64,000 bases of DNA. Origin: Polyangiaceae bacterium. Lineage in GTDB: Bacteria; Myxococcota_A; Polyangia; Polyangiales; Polyangiaceae. Where the stretch lies: positions 21,448 through 85,447 of the forward strand of contig JAQSWN010000024.1 of assembly GCA_029266615.1 (NCBI GenBank). Reading direction: 5' to 3'. Below are positions 35,133 to 48,208 of this stretch, piece after piece. The notes beneath the pieces are model-generated. The model had not been told where the DNA came from, made no database searches, and was given only the letters and a program-made list of their open reading frames with translations. Made by a program: the position numbers and the translations under genes. Every line of letters begins with the position of its first letter. Within the stretch, counting starts at the first letter, position 1.

Positions 35133-37111
35133 CCCAGCCGCGCGAGGCCCTCCTCGCGCGATTCCGGGCCGGCCTCATCGAGCGCGTGCGCGCTACCCAG
35201 CGCCTGGTCGACGAGTTCCAAAGCACGAGCGACCCCGAGCGCCTTCAGCTCGCGCTGGGCGAGCTGCACACGCTCAAAGGCGAGTCGCGCATGCTCGGCC
35301 TCTCGGAGATATCCGAGCTTTCCCACGCGCTGGAGACGGAGCTCGGGGCCGCGCAGCGCTTCTCGCTCGCGCTCGGCGCGTTCGACGCGATGTTGAACGC
35401 GCTGATCGGCGGCGAAGGGAACGAAGCCTTGCGCGCGGCGCTCGTCAGCTTGCAAGGTGAACGGCCCGCCACGTCGCTGCCGCCAGCTGCGCCGGACGCT
35501 TCGGAGGTTGCCCCCGCGCCTGAACGCCGAAAAAAAGTGGGTGACCGCTTCATGCAAGTCGATGCTGGGCTCATCGACTTGCTTTGCGAGCGCGTCGCAG
35601 AGCTCACGGCTGCGTTCGGCCAGCTGGAAACGAACGCCGACGCTCTCATCGACCGCAGCGTGCGTCACGCCCGTACGGCCAAGCTGACGGACGCCTTCGA
35701 GCGGTGCCGCGCCCTGTTGGACGAAGCCACGTCGACCGCGTGGACCCTTCGGCTCGTCTCGATCGACCCGCTGCTGGAGGAGCTTGCGCGGCACGCGCGC
35801 AACGCCGCGGAGCGCCAGCACAAGCTGGTCGAGGTGCAGACGATCGCCGGGGGCGTGCAACTCGAGCGCGACGTCGCGGACCAGCTCTGGGAATCGTTGC
35901 TTCACCTCGTGCAGAACGCGGTGGATCACGGCATCGAGGAGCCGGAAGCGCGCGGGGCCAAGCCGCCCGTCGCGCGGCTCCGGCTGAGCGCGGAGTCCGT
36001 GGGCCCGAACGTGGTCCTGCGCGTAGAAGACGACGGGCGCGGCATCGATCCGACGAAAATTCGCGAGGCCGCAGTCGCGCGCGGCGTTCTCAGCGCCGAG
36101 GTGGCGAGCGAGCTGAGCGACACCCAGGCCACGGAGCTGCTGTTCGAGCACGGCTTTTCGACGCGCAGCGTCACCTCCCGCACATCGGGGCGCGGGGTTG
36201 GGCTGGACGTCGTGCGGCGCCGGGTGGAGTCGCTCGGCGGTCACGTCGGCATCGAGAGCCAGCCCGGCCTAGGAACGCGCTTTTCGCTCGGGGTGCCGTT
36301 CGCCATCACCAAAGAGAAACTGCTCGTCGTTGAGCTCAGTGGCGCGCCGTACGGCTTCCCTGCGCGCGTCGTCCGGGCCGTGCTCGGGCCGAGCGCGCGT
36401 CCGCTACCCGGTCAAGACAGCGTCGTCCGTCACAACGGCGAGCTCTTGCCGTTTCGGAGCCTGTGCGACGCGCTGAGCTTGCCGCAGACCGGCGACGAGA
36501 ACGTGGTGCTGGTGCTCGAGCTTTCGGGCCGCAAGTTCGGGGCGAGCGTGGGCCGCATCATCGGCGAGCGAGAGCTCATTCGTCGCCCGGCCGAGAAGCT
36601 GCTGCACCAGACGGGAATCGGCGCCAGCGCGGTCTTGGAGGACGGACGCATCGTGCTCTTGCCAGAGCTCAACTACGTGAACCGGGCTTTGCGCGCGCGC
36701 GCCGGGCAAGTTGTTCCAGGCGCGGTAGACCCGGAGCGTCGTCGGCAGCGCGTTCTGGTGGCGGACGACTCCCCCGTCGTGCGGGAGCTAGTCACGGAAA
36801 TTTTGAGCGCGGCCGGGCTGATCGTGCAGCAGGCGGTAGACGGCGCCTCGGCGCTCGAAAGCATCCTTCAGAGCGAGCCGGACCTGGTCGTAAGCGACGT
36901 AGAGATGCCCCGGATGAACGGCTTCGACCTGCTGGCGGAGGTACGGAAACGTACGCAGCGACTGCCGGTCATCATGCTCAGCACCCGCGGCTCGGTAGAA
37001 GACCGCAAGCGCGCGACACGCTTGGGCGCCAACGCGTACCTCGTGAAGACCGAGTTTCATAGCGAGAGCCTGCTCGAGGTCGTGCGGCGCTTCGTGAACC
37101 TGCGCGGCTAA
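35129..37111 (+). CDS. frzE: CheA histidine kinase-receiver hybrid, FrzE-like
   Basis: 660 residues. HPt domain with His47 (ELHTLKGES), Pro-rich linker, and no P2 domain. Dimer and ATPase domains carry the N-box HLVQNAVDHGIE (Asn263), DDGRGID and GRGVGLDVV. A CheW-like domain follows (about 395-535), then a receiver (about 540-660) with Asp590 (VVSDVEMPRMNG) and Lys640. The CheA-CheY fusion is the FrzE architecture. There is no separate cheY in the cluster, so phosphate likely passes to this receiver, the CheB receiver or the two-receiver protein. Coupled to its neighbours by 4-nt and 1-nt overlaps. Confidence 0.9.
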   Translation: MTQPREALLARFRAGLIERVRATQRLVDEFQSTSDPERLQLALGELHTLKGESRMLGLSEISELSHALETELGAAQRFSLALGAFDAMLNALIGGEGNEALRAALVSLQGERPATSLPPAAPDASEVAPAPERRKKVGDRFMQVDAGLIDLLCERVAELTAAFGQLETNADALIDRSVRHARTAKLTDAFERCRALLDEATSTAWTLRLVSIDPLLEELARHARNAAERQHKLVEVQTIAGGVQLERDVADQLWESLLHLVQNAVDHGIEEPEARGAKPPVARLRLSAESVGPNVVLRVEDDGRGIDPTKIREAAVARGVLSAEVASELSDTQATELLFEHGFSTRSVTSRTSGRGVGLDVVRRRVESLGGHVGIESQPGLGTRFSLGVPFAITKEKLLVVELSGAPYGFPARVVRAVLGPSARPLPGQDSVVRHNGELLPFRSLCDALSLPQTGDENVVLVLELSGRKFGASVGRIIGERELIRRPAEKLLHQTGIGASAVLEDGRIVLLPELNYVNRALRARAGQVVPGAVDPERRRQRVLVADDSPVVRELVTEILSAAGLIVQQAVDGASALESILQSEPDLVVSDVEMPRMNGFDLLAEVRKRTQRLPVIMLSTRGSVEDRKRATRLGANAYLVKTEFHSESLLEVVRRFVNLRG

Positions 37112-38184
37112 TGGCAATCCGTGTCTTACTCCTGGACGACTCCGCGATTTGCCGCGCCCAGCTGCGCGACATCCTGGAAGCCGACGACCAAATCGACGTC
37201 GTCGCGGAGGCGAACAACGGCGACCAGGTGCTGCGGCTGATCGACGAGGCGTCACCACAAATCCTCCTGGTCGACCTGCAGATGCCGGGCACGGGCGGTC
37301 AGGAGACGATCGAGCGCGTCATGGCCCACCACCCGCTCCCGATTCTGATCGTCACCGGGCAGCCGGAGGGGGTGCGCCGCCAAGCGGTGTTCGAGGCGAT
37401 CCGGCGCGGTGCGCTAGATCTCGCCGAAAAACCCCGGCACGGGGACGCCAAGGCCGAGGCCAAGCTCCGCGCGATGGTGCGGGAGCTTTCGCGTGTGCGC
37501 GTGGTGCGGCACGTGGCGGGCAAGCTTTCGCGGCGCGACGGGGGCCCCGGGTTACCGACGCCCGTCCCACCGCGTCCGGTAGACGGCTCGAACAGCCCGC
37601 TCGTCGTCGGCGTCGCGGCATCGGCGGGCGGCCCCAAAGCTCTCGTCAGCTTGCTCGCGTCGTGGCCCGCAGACTTCGGAGCCGCGGTCACGGTCGTCCA
37701 GCACTTGCCGAACGGGTTCACCACCGCCTTCGCCGAGTTTTTGCAGAGCCGCATTCCACTCCGGGTCGTGATCGTCAAGCAGCTGACGAAGCTCGAGCCG
37801 GGGCGCGTTTACCTTCCGAGCGACGACCAACACCTGGTAGCGCTCAACGACAAGCAAGTTGGTCCTGATCGCGGCCCCACCGTGGAAGGGCACCGCGCCT
37901 CGGCGACGGTGCTCTTCGAGTCACTCGCGGCCCGCCTTGGCGCGCGCTGCTGCGGGGTGATCTTGTCCGGCATGGGGAAAGACGGCGTCGCGGGGATGCT
38001 GAAGATGAAGGCGCGGGGCGCGCTCACGCTCTCGCAAGAAGAGGCCGGCTGCGCCGTGTATGGCATGCCCAAGGCCGCGGTCGAAGCCGGCGCGTCCATC
38101 GCCGCGCTCGATCCGACTAGCCTCGCGCGCGAGGTGAGCACGTGGATCTCGCTGCAGCCGTCGCTGATTCCCCGGGGACCATGA
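37111..38184 (+). CDS. frzG: CheB chemoreceptor methylesterase, FrzG-like
   Basis: 357 residues. Receiver with Asp55 (LLVDLQMPG), then a linker and the methylesterase with its triad Ser171 (AASAGGP), His198 (VQHLPNGF) and Asp291 (GMGKDG). It removes methyl groups from receptor glutamates and so resets adaptation. The ATG at 37111 overlaps the last base of the CheA stop. Usual CheB length. Confidence 0.92.
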   Translation: MAIRVLLLDDSAICRAQLRDILEADDQIDVVAEANNGDQVLRLIDEASPQILLVDLQMPGTGGQETIERVMAHHPLPILIVTGQPEGVRRQAVFEAIRRGALDLAEKPRHGDAKAEAKLRAMVRELSRVRVVRHVAGKLSRRDGGPGLPTPVPPRPVDGSNSPLVVGVAASAGGPKALVSLLASWPADFGAAVTVVQHLPNGFTTAFAEFLQSRIPLRVVIVKQLTKLEPGRVYLPSDDQHLVALNDKQVGPDRGPTVEGHRASATVLFESLAARLGARCCGVILSGMGKDGVAGMLKMKARGALTLSQEEAGCAVYGMPKAAVEAGASIAALDPTSLAREVSTWISLQPSLIPRGP

Positions 38185-39497
38185 ACGCGCGAAGAGAGCT
38201 GAATCGGCTCCTGGAGAGCCAGACCGGCATCGAGGTCACGCGCGGAGGCATCGACGCCAGCGTGGACACGTTCTTGGCGCGTCGCCTGAAAGAGCTGAAG
38301 CTCACGAGCGTGGAAGACTACCTCCCGCGCCTGTCGGCGGCAGGGGGCGAGCTAGAGGTGCTGCTCAACGCCATCACGGTGACGCACACCTGGTTCATGC
38401 GCGACCCTGGCCAGCTGTCGATCGTGAGCGCGCTGTTCGAGGCCCGCTCGCCTTCGGCCTCGCCCCTTCGGGTTTGGGTACCGGGCTGCGCGACCGGCGA
38501 AGACCCTTACTCGATTGCCATGCTGGCGGAGCAAGCGGGGCGCAGCGTGGAGGTCATGGGCAGTGACATCAACTCCGCCGCCTTGCGGCGCGCGGCTGCA
38601 GGCGTCTACGGCAGCTGGTCGGTGCGCGACATCGTCGACGTGGAGCGCTACTTCGAGCGCAGTGAGCGCAGCAGCTTCAGCATTGCCCCGCGGCTGAAGC
38701 GACACGTCCGCTTCGAGCGGCACAATTTGCTCGAGCAAGTTTTGCCCGGCGAGTGGGACGTCATCTTGTGTCGCAACGTCCTCATCTATTTGTCACGGGA
38801 GCGCGCCCGCGGAGTGGTGGAGCGCTTGGCGGAAGCTCTCGCGCCGGGAGGGTACCTACTGCTCGGAGCCAGCGAGGTCGTGTTCGAGGTGCCGCAGCCG
38901 CTCGAAGCGACTTACCTCGCCGGGCGGCTCGCGCTCCGGCGCGTCAGCGCGTCGGAAAAGGTGCGAATCTCGCGTGCGGAGCCGCCGAGTGGGAGCCTGG
39001 TTCCGCGAACGCCAGCACCAGCCTGGGAAGCGCCCCTCCCCGCTCTGCCGCGCGCAGCCGCCAGCATCGCGGAGCCGCGCTCGGCGCCTACGGGCTCGCT
39101 GGGCGTCGACTCCTTGCTGACGCGCGGGCACGACTACCTGGATCGCTCGGAGCTGCCGGAAGCCATCATCGAGTACGAGCTGGCGGTTGAACAGGATGCG
39201 ACGCGCGCCGAGCCCCACATGTACTTGGGGATCGCTCTTTACCTGAACGGCGCCATCGAAGCGGCCTTACACGAGCTACGCGCGGCCGTGTTCCTCGACG
39301 CGGCACTGTGGCCAGCCGCCTTCTATCTGGCCGTCTGCCACGAGGCGTTGGGGCAGCTGGTGGAGGCCCAACGTGAGTACCGCCACGTCGTGCGGGTCGC
39401 GTCGCGTGGCGGCGCTTCACTCCTTTCTCGCCGCCACAGCGCCTGGCACGACGACTTGCTGGATCTGGCGCGGAAGCGTGCCGGGAGCGCAGCCTAA
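38181..39497 (+). CDS. frzF: CheR methyltransferase with TPR tail, FrzF-like
   Basis: 438 residues from ATG 38181, which overlaps the cheB stop (ATGA), the junction style used throughout this operon. CheR domain about 1-265: SAM site VWVPGCATGEDPYSIAML (98-115) and CRNVLIYL. A linker leads to TPR-like helices (about 310-425: LPEAIIEYELAVEQ, PHMYLGIALYLNG). CheR with TPRs is the FrzF architecture, and there the TPRs control which receptor sites are methylated. Last gene of the operon. Confidence 0.9.
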   Translation: MNARRELNRLLESQTGIEVTRGGIDASVDTFLARRLKELKLTSVEDYLPRLSAAGGELEVLLNAITVTHTWFMRDPGQLSIVSALFEARSPSASPLRVWVPGCATGEDPYSIAMLAEQAGRSVEVMGSDINSAALRRAAAGVYGSWSVRDIVDVERYFERSERSSFSIAPRLKRHVRFERHNLLEQVLPGEWDVILCRNVLIYLSRERARGVVERLAEALAPGGYLLLGASEVVFEVPQPLEATYLAGRLALRRVSASEKVRISRAEPPSGSLVPRTPAPAWEAPLPALPRAAASIAEPRSAPTGSLGVDSLLTRGHDYLDRSELPEAIIEYELAVEQDATRAEPHMYLGIALYLNGAIEAALHELRAAVFLDAALWPAAFYLAVCHEALGQLVEAQREYRHVVRVASRGGASLLSRRHSAWHDDLLDLARKRAGSAA

Positions 39498-39511
39498 GCT
39501 ATGCTCGCGCC

Positions 39512-40219
39512 GTGACTCGACCCGAGTGGCAGGAGCTGACGGAGCGGTTTGCCCTCGCGTGCGCGGAGGCGGGGCTGGACCTCTCGACGGCCTTCAACGT
39601 CCGCAAGTACAACCTGCAAGCGTTCGGCAACGAGCGTCTCTTCGACTTCGAGCGCCCGGACGCGCTCGGCATTCTGGTCGGCAACACCCGCCGCCTCTGG
39701 CCGGTGTTCAAGCGCGCTTTCGAACGGGACCCGGGGCTGCGGGCGGACGCGAACCCGGTGGACCGCTACGTGACGGAGCAGCTCCGAAAGCTCGCCTCGA
39801 GCACGCTGGGACGGCCTTTTCAGCTGCTATTTGCGCACGCCACCGCTCCCAAGCCCTTCCCGTTCCAGCGCTTGGCGGAAGCGGTGGACTTCGCGACCGT
39901 GTCCCCCAGCCACCTCGCCGTGCATCCGGAGCACGGTCCGTGGATCGCGCTTCGCGCAGTCGTGCTCGTCGACGTGGAGGGCCCGCCGCCTTCGCTACAG
40001 CAGCTCGTCTCGCCGTGCCGCGGCTGCAGCGCGCCTTGCGTACCGGCCCTGCGGCGCGCCTTAGAGGTGACGCCGCCTCCGCTTTCGGAGGCGGCGATCG
40101 CCGAGCACGCCGCAGATTGGATCGCCATCCGCGACGCGTGCCCGGTCGGGCGTGCCTCTCGCTATGACGACGAGCAGCTGGCGTACCACTACACGAAGTC
40201 GCCGCTGCTCGTCTCTTGA
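39512..40219 (+). CDS. MMACHC (CblC)-like cobalamin-processing protein
   Basis: 235 residues resembling human MMACHC, which removes the upper ligand of cobalamin. The shared blocks are FNVRKYN near the start, LWPVFKRAF, NPVDRYV, LAVHPEHGPWIALRAVVL and the end DACPVGRASRYDDEQLAYHY, which parallels DAVTPQERYSEEQKAYF of MMACHC. A CRGCSAPC cluster (near 170) adds four close cysteines, typical of bacterial members but absent in human. It faces metH, a cobalamin enzyme, stop to stop with one base between, which supports the call. Confidence 0.8.
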   Translation: MTRPEWQELTERFALACAEAGLDLSTAFNVRKYNLQAFGNERLFDFERPDALGILVGNTRRLWPVFKRAFERDPGLRADANPVDRYVTEQLRKLASSTLGRPFQLLFAHATAPKPFPFQRLAEAVDFATVSPSHLAVHPEHGPWIALRAVVLVDVEGPPPSLQQLVSPCRGCSAPCVPALRRALEVTPPPLSEAAIAEHAADWIAIRDACPVGRASRYDDEQLAYHYTKSPLLVS

Positions 40220-40220
40220 T

Positions 40221-44033
<3,813 letters not shown>

Positions 44034-44057
44034 GACAGATCGATTCGATGAGGGGTG

Positions 44058-44990
44058 TTACGAGACGGATACTGCGGGCTTGGTAGCGATCGCGAGCACG
44101 ACTTGAAGGTGAGGCTTGCGGGACTCGCGGCACGCCACCTCGGAGGTGCGCACCGTGAGGCCCGTGCGGGCGAGGAGGTCACGCACGGCCGCGGGAGAAA
44201 ATCCGGGGTGACGCTCGCCGTAAGGGGCGGTGACCTCGTGTTGCCGGTGCTCGTCCAAGCACAGGAGCACGAGCCGCCCGCCGGGGCGCAGTACACGTGC
44301 GCACTCCGATAGCGCGCGCGCCGGCCGGTCGGCATAGGTGAGCGTGTGGAACATGAGAACGGCGTCGAAGGAGCTCTCGACGAATGGCAAGTCGTGCACG
44401 TCGGCGACGCGGGCGCTCACGTGCTCGAGGCGGGTCAGACGCTCCCGCGCGGCTTCGATCATCTTGCCGCTGCTGTCGATGCAAGTCAGCGTGCGACAAT
44501 AGGGAGCGAGCGAGCTTGCGGCGGCGCCGTCGCCAGAGCCGACGTCCAGCACGTCGCCCAAATCCAGGAGCGCGGCCAAACCTACGGCGAGGGATTGCCA
44601 GGTGCGGCCGGGCGAGTAGTACCGCTCGATGTCCTCACTGAATTCGGAGCCGCTACCGCGCCGTTCCGCTTCGAGCTCGCTGAGGCGACGCTGGTCACCT
44701 TCCAGCGTCGGGTCGCGGGAGTGGGCCGCCTCGTCCAGCACCGCGCGGGCGGTAGCCGGCAGCGCGTCCAGCGACAGTCCGTAGAACGACTGCTGCCCCT
44801 GGCGGCGATCGCGCACGAAGCCCGCTTCCCGCAGCCGCCCCAGGTGCGTGGAGACGCGCGACTGCGAGATACCGGTGATTCGGACCAAATCCGTTACGCA
44901 CAGCTCCCGCTCTCGCAAGAGCGCGCACAGCCGGATTCGATTCTCGTCACCGAGCAGGTTGAGCGTTTCTACGAACTGCGTGAGGACCAA
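44058..44990 (-). CDS. ArsR-family regulator fused to a SAM methyltransferase
   Basis: 310 residues. An N-terminal winged helix (about 5-85: LNLLGDENRIRLCALL, ITGISQSRVSTHLGRLREAG) is followed by a class I methyltransferase-like domain (about 125-305: VLDVGSGDGAAA, VLRPGGRLVLLCL). Such fusions often precede methionine or SAM-cycle genes; the second domain may sense SAM or SAH rather than catalyse, which is inference. The start is TTG 44990 with AGGA five bases upstream. First gene of the operon with metH, so autoregulation is likely. Confidence 0.85.
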   Translation of the reverse strand: MVLTQFVETLNLLGDENRIRLCALLRERELCVTDLVRITGISQSRVSTHLGRLREAGFVRDRRQGQQSFYGLSLDALPATARAVLDEAAHSRDPTLEGDQRRLSELEAERRGSGSEFSEDIERYYSPGRTWQSLAVGLAALLDLGDVLDVGSGDGAAASSLAPYCRTLTCIDSSGKMIEAARERLTRLEHVSARVADVHDLPFVESSFDAVLMFHTLTYADRPARALSECARVLRPGGRLVLLCLDEHRQHEVTAPYGERHPGFSPAAVRDLLARTGLTVRTSEVACRESRKPHLQVVLAIATKPAVSVS

Positions 44991-45080
44991 GTATCCTGCT
45001 ATCCCGATTAGCGGATTGGTTTGGTCCCTCGCCAGACGCCTGTCAAGGGCGAGCGCGCTAAGTCTAGTAAGTACGAATAG
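44991..45080 (-). promoter_or_regulatory. Promoter region of the ArsR-metH operon
   Basis: A 90-nt AT-richer spacer before the ArsR-methyltransferase start. On the minus strand it holds a consensus -35, TTGACA (45046-45041). No good -10 occurs at 16-18 nt (best CAAACC), so the exact promoter is unsure. I do not recognise a SAH or cobalamin riboswitch. Confidence 0.35.
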
Positions 45081-47048
45081 TTAGCTACCGAGCTTGGGTG
45101 CCGGCCGCTCTCCCGCCGCTTTCAGCGCGGCCGCGAGGTCGTCGCCCTTTTTCGTGCGCAGGCACGCGAAGCAGTCTCGCAGGCCGAGGAAGCCGCAACC
45201 GCGGCGGTCGTTCATGCGGGTCAACGTGGGCACCAGGCGCGCGTCGCCGCTCTGCTGGATGCGTGGCAGGAGCTTCTTCACCGCCGCACAGCCGTCGGTT
45301 TTGGCTTTAGGTAGCTCCAAGACCAGCTTGAGTGCCGGGCTCTGGGCCGCGACGACGGGCTCGCTGTCCAAGAGCGCCTTCGCCTGCTTGGAAAGCGCGG
45401 CGTTGGCGGTGCGATTGCTGTCGTAGACTTCGTACAGAAGGTCCGCGCCGGGCGCGCCGAGCGTCGCCGCGACCTCCAGTGAGAGCGGCTGGTTTGGCAC
45501 ATCCGCAAGGCCGCGACGCACGTCGGCCATGACCTCGCTCGCTTCACCCAGCTTCGGGTCGAGCTTGCCGCCGGCGCGATACGCGCGAAGGCCTGCGTCG
45601 ATCTGGCCGATCTTGAAGTAGCCGCGGCCGAGCGCTTGGTACACGCCGGCTTGCTTTGCCTCGGCGGCTCGGCCCGAAAGCTCGGCAAGCGCAGTGCGGT
45701 CTCCGCCCTCGGCGCGCTTCATCAGCTCCGAGATGTCGTCGTCCACGACCACCGCGATGCTTCCGGCCTTCGCGGCGGATGGGGCGGCCCCGCCGGAGAC
45801 GGAGGCCAAGCCGAGCGCGATGACGATGGGTAACCCGACGAGCGCGCCCCCGATGGCGCCGAGCGGCACCTGTTTGCTCCCCAAGGGCACTCGACGTTTG
45901 GCGAGCTGCACGGCGGGGGCAAGCGCGGTTTTCGCGGCCGCGGAGGCGACGCGGATGCGTGAAACGAGCGTCGGGCGCAGCGCGGCCACGGGCGCTTCAC
46001 CGACGACCGTGTTCGCGTACGCTTCGCCGACGACCGTGTTCGCGTGCGCGACGTCCGGCGATGTCGGCTGGGGTTTGCGAACCTGGGCCGAGACCGGCGC
46101 GAACGCGAGGCTAGGCGCCGGCGAAAAACCGAGGATGCCGTCGATGCGCGATACGAGCTCGGCCGCGCTTTGGGGACGGTCGCTCGGGGTGCGCTGGAGC
46201 AGCTTGAAGACGAGGTCGCGCGTCGCTTGCGAGACGTGCGCCGGCAAGGGGGGCGCGTCTTCCGTGAGCTTTTTGGTGAGCACGACGACGAACTCTTCGT
46301 GGCGGAACGGGGAGGTGCCCGCGAGCATTTCGTACAAGATGATGCCCAGCGTGTAGAGATCAGCGCGCGTGTCGACCGCCTCTCCTCGCGCTTGCTCGGG
46401 TGCCATGTACTCGGGCGTCCCCATCACCGTATTGAGCCGCGTGAGCGCCGGTTGATCAGCGGTCGTGCCCTCGATTTGAACTTTGGCGATGCCGAAATCC
46501 AGCACCTTCACGAAGTCGCTGCCGTCGTCTTTGGCGACGAGCATCACGTTGTCCGGCTTCAAGTCGCGGTGCACGATGCCGGAGCTGTGAGCCGCCGCCA
46601 GCGCGTCCGCGATTTGCCGCGCGACTACGAGTGCCCGCTCCTCCGGCAGGGAGCCGAGCTCCCCGATGAGCTGCCCGAGGCTTCTGCCTTCGATGAACTC
46701 AAGCACCAGGTAAAAGGAGCCGTTTTCCAGCTGGCCGAAGTCGGTCGCGGTGGCTACGTGAGGGTGCTCGATACGGGCGGCGGCGACGGCCTCCCTCTCG
46801 AAGCGAGCCACCACCTCCTTCACCTGGGTCATCTCCCGGTGCAGGACCTTCACCGCGCACGCCTTGCGCATGAGCACATGCTCGGCGCGGTACACCGAGC
46901 CCATGCCTCCCGAGCCGAGCAACCGCTCGATGCGGTACCGCCCGGCTAGCACGGTGCCGACCAGCGACGCCGCAGCGTCGGTCTCTATCTCGGTAGCTTG
47001 GTTCACGCTCACGCCATTCTGGAAAGCTTCAACGCCGGAGTCGAGCAT
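45081..47048 (-). CDS. Serine/threonine protein kinase with TPR-like C-terminus
   Basis: 655 residues from ATG 47048; a longer frame to 47153 would overlap the upstream gene, so 47048 is preferred (GGAG 10 nt upstream). Kinase domain about 30-300: LGSGGMGSVY, VVHRDLKPDNV, VLDFGIAK, GTPEYMAPEQ. The linker has a tandem 24-bp repeat (YANTVVGEA twice, about 46000). One membrane helix (about 398-420, LGAIGGALVGLPIVIALGLA) leads to a TPR-like or helical outer domain (about 450-560) and a Cys-containing end (CGFLGLRDCFACL). Signal unknown. Confidence 0.9.
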   Translation of the reverse strand: MLDSGVEAFQNGVSVNQATEIETDAAASLVGTVLAGRYRIERLLGSGGMGSVYRAEHVLMRKACAVKVLHREMTQVKEVVARFEREAVAAARIEHPHVATATDFGQLENGSFYLVLEFIEGRSLGQLIGELGSLPEERALVVARQIADALAAAHSSGIVHRDLKPDNVMLVAKDDGSDFVKVLDFGIAKVQIEGTTADQPALTRLNTVMGTPEYMAPEQARGEAVDTRADLYTLGIILYEMLAGTSPFRHEEFVVVLTKKLTEDAPPLPAHVSQATRDLVFKLLQRTPSDRPQSAAELVSRIDGILGFSPAPSLAFAPVSAQVRKPQPTSPDVAHANTVVGEAYANTVVGEAPVAALRPTLVSRIRVASAAAKTALAPAVQLAKRRVPLGSKQVPLGAIGGALVGLPIVIALGLASVSGGAAPSAAKAGSIAVVVDDDISELMKRAEGGDRTALAELSGRAAEAKQAGVYQALGRGYFKIGQIDAGLRAYRAGGKLDPKLGEASEVMADVRRGLADVPNQPLSLEVAATLGAPGADLLYEVYDSNRTANAALSKQAKALLDSEPVVAAQSPALKLVLELPKAKTDGCAAVKKLLPRIQQSGDARLVPTLTRMNDRRGCGFLGLRDCFACLRTKKGDDLAAALKAAGERPAPKLGS

Positions 47049-47121
47049 TGCACGCGTAGCTCCGCTTGCAGCTACGACCTCTACACCTTCGCGCTTAACG
47101 AGGCAGAGGTGGGACAACCCA

Positions 47122-48198
47122 CTACCTGGTGCCCGGCAGCTGACGAACGACACCGCCCGCGCTGGCTTTCACCCCACGATGCAGGACGATGTTGCGTCCG
47201 GCCGTCTGGCCACGCGAATAGGCCTCGCCGCCGCTGGAGACGGAATGGCGGGCCCAGCGCACCTGCGGATGACGGCGACGGAAGTAACCGCCGAGCTCCG
47301 GATCCCCCACCCACACCAAACCTTGCGCTTCCGAGCGTTGCCGCTCGCCCTCCAGCTTTTGATGGAAGCCGCTCATGACTCCGGCCAGAAACTTGCGACG
47401 CGCCCCGTGGGAGCGGTCCCCGCGCCGCCTGCGATCCGCGCGGTAGAGCGCGTCCGACGTGTACATCAGAAAGTCGTACACGTACGCCGCGAGCTCCACG
47501 TTTTCACGCGTGCCGCACACCTCCAAAAGGCTGCCTCGCTTGGCCTCGGTCACCCTCCACACCGGCACCCAAATGACCTGCACGAAAAAGAACTCGTCCA
47601 AAATCATGGCCAGCCGGCGTTCGTGCTCGGAGACGCGCCCGGTCGGCTTACCGAGGTGACGAAAGCAGTAGCTGGCGCGGCTACCGGAGACAGCGGCTTC
47701 GATGTTGTGCTTGAGCATCAGCCGCTGCGCAGCGCTCATGGCCGCTTGCGCCTCGTGCTCGTTGGGGCTCTCCGCCAACGCCAGCAGCTTGGCGATGCGA
47801 TCGAGCACCGGATTCTGCGATGTCTCTTCCGAGGCGACGGGAGCACCCGCCGCGCGCGCGTCGATTCCGCGCTCTTCGCACACTTTGCGGAAGGCGGGAC
47901 CGTGGGCGGCTTCGTCGTGGATACGGAGCACTTCGTCCACGTACTGATGCGCCATCTCGTGCTTGAGCACCTCTTCGAGCACGCCCCAGCCGTGGTGTAG
48001 CAGCAGGTCGCGCGAGAGCTCCAGCGTGCGGGCGGCCGGGACCCAGCGCCCGAGCCGCTCCGCGCCGGCGACGAGCTCGAACGCTGGCGGCCGCAGCTTG
48101 AAGCGAAAGAGCGAGCCGTTGACGTGCTCGTAGGTCTTCTGAATGGCGCGCACCGCTGCCTGCTCGAGCTCGATACGCAGCGACTCCGGGGCGGGCAA
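47122..48198 (-). CDS. SprT-like zinc metalloprotease with DUF2786
   Basis: About 358 residues from TTG 48198; GTG 48279 is in frame but would overlap the upstream gene by 71 nt, so the start is uncertain. The N-terminal SprT-like domain has the zinc motif HEMAH (LKHEMAHQYVDE) followed by HGPAFRKVC. The DUF2786 segment is RIAKLLALAESPNEHEAQAAM, and a further conserved C-terminal region contains AYVYDFL. SprT/Spartan proteases in eukaryotes cut DNA-protein crosslinks; the bacterial role is unknown. A perfect TATAAT occurs on this strand at 48213-48208 without a matching -35. Confidence 0.8.
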   Translation of the reverse strand: MPAPESLRIELEQAAVRAIQKTYEHVNGSLFRFKLRPPAFELVAGAERLGRWVPAARTLELSRDLLLHHGWGVLEEVLKHEMAHQYVDEVLRIHDEAAHGPAFRKVCEERGIDARAAGAPVASEETSQNPVLDRIAKLLALAESPNEHEAQAAMSAAQRLMLKHNIEAAVSGSRASYCFRHLGKPTGRVSEHERRLAMILDEFFFVQVIWVPVWRVTEAKRGSLLEVCGTRENVELAAYVYDFLMYTSDALYRADRRRRGDRSHGARRKFLAGVMSGFHQKLEGERQRSEAQGLVWVGDPELGGYFRRRHPQVRWARHSVSSGGEAYSRGQTAGRNIVLHRGVKASAGGVVRQLPGTR

Positions 48199-48208
48199 AG
48201 CGCGGGGA

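Noticed and set aside
33995..36244. Long minus-strand open frames opposite the MCP and CheA genes
   Set aside because: Composition is that of antisense high-GC coding DNA, with no family motif or ribosome binding site.
45018..45046. Full sigma70 promoter before the ArsR-metH operon
   Set aside because: TTGACA is present but no acceptable -10 lies at the right distance; kept only as a low-confidence region.
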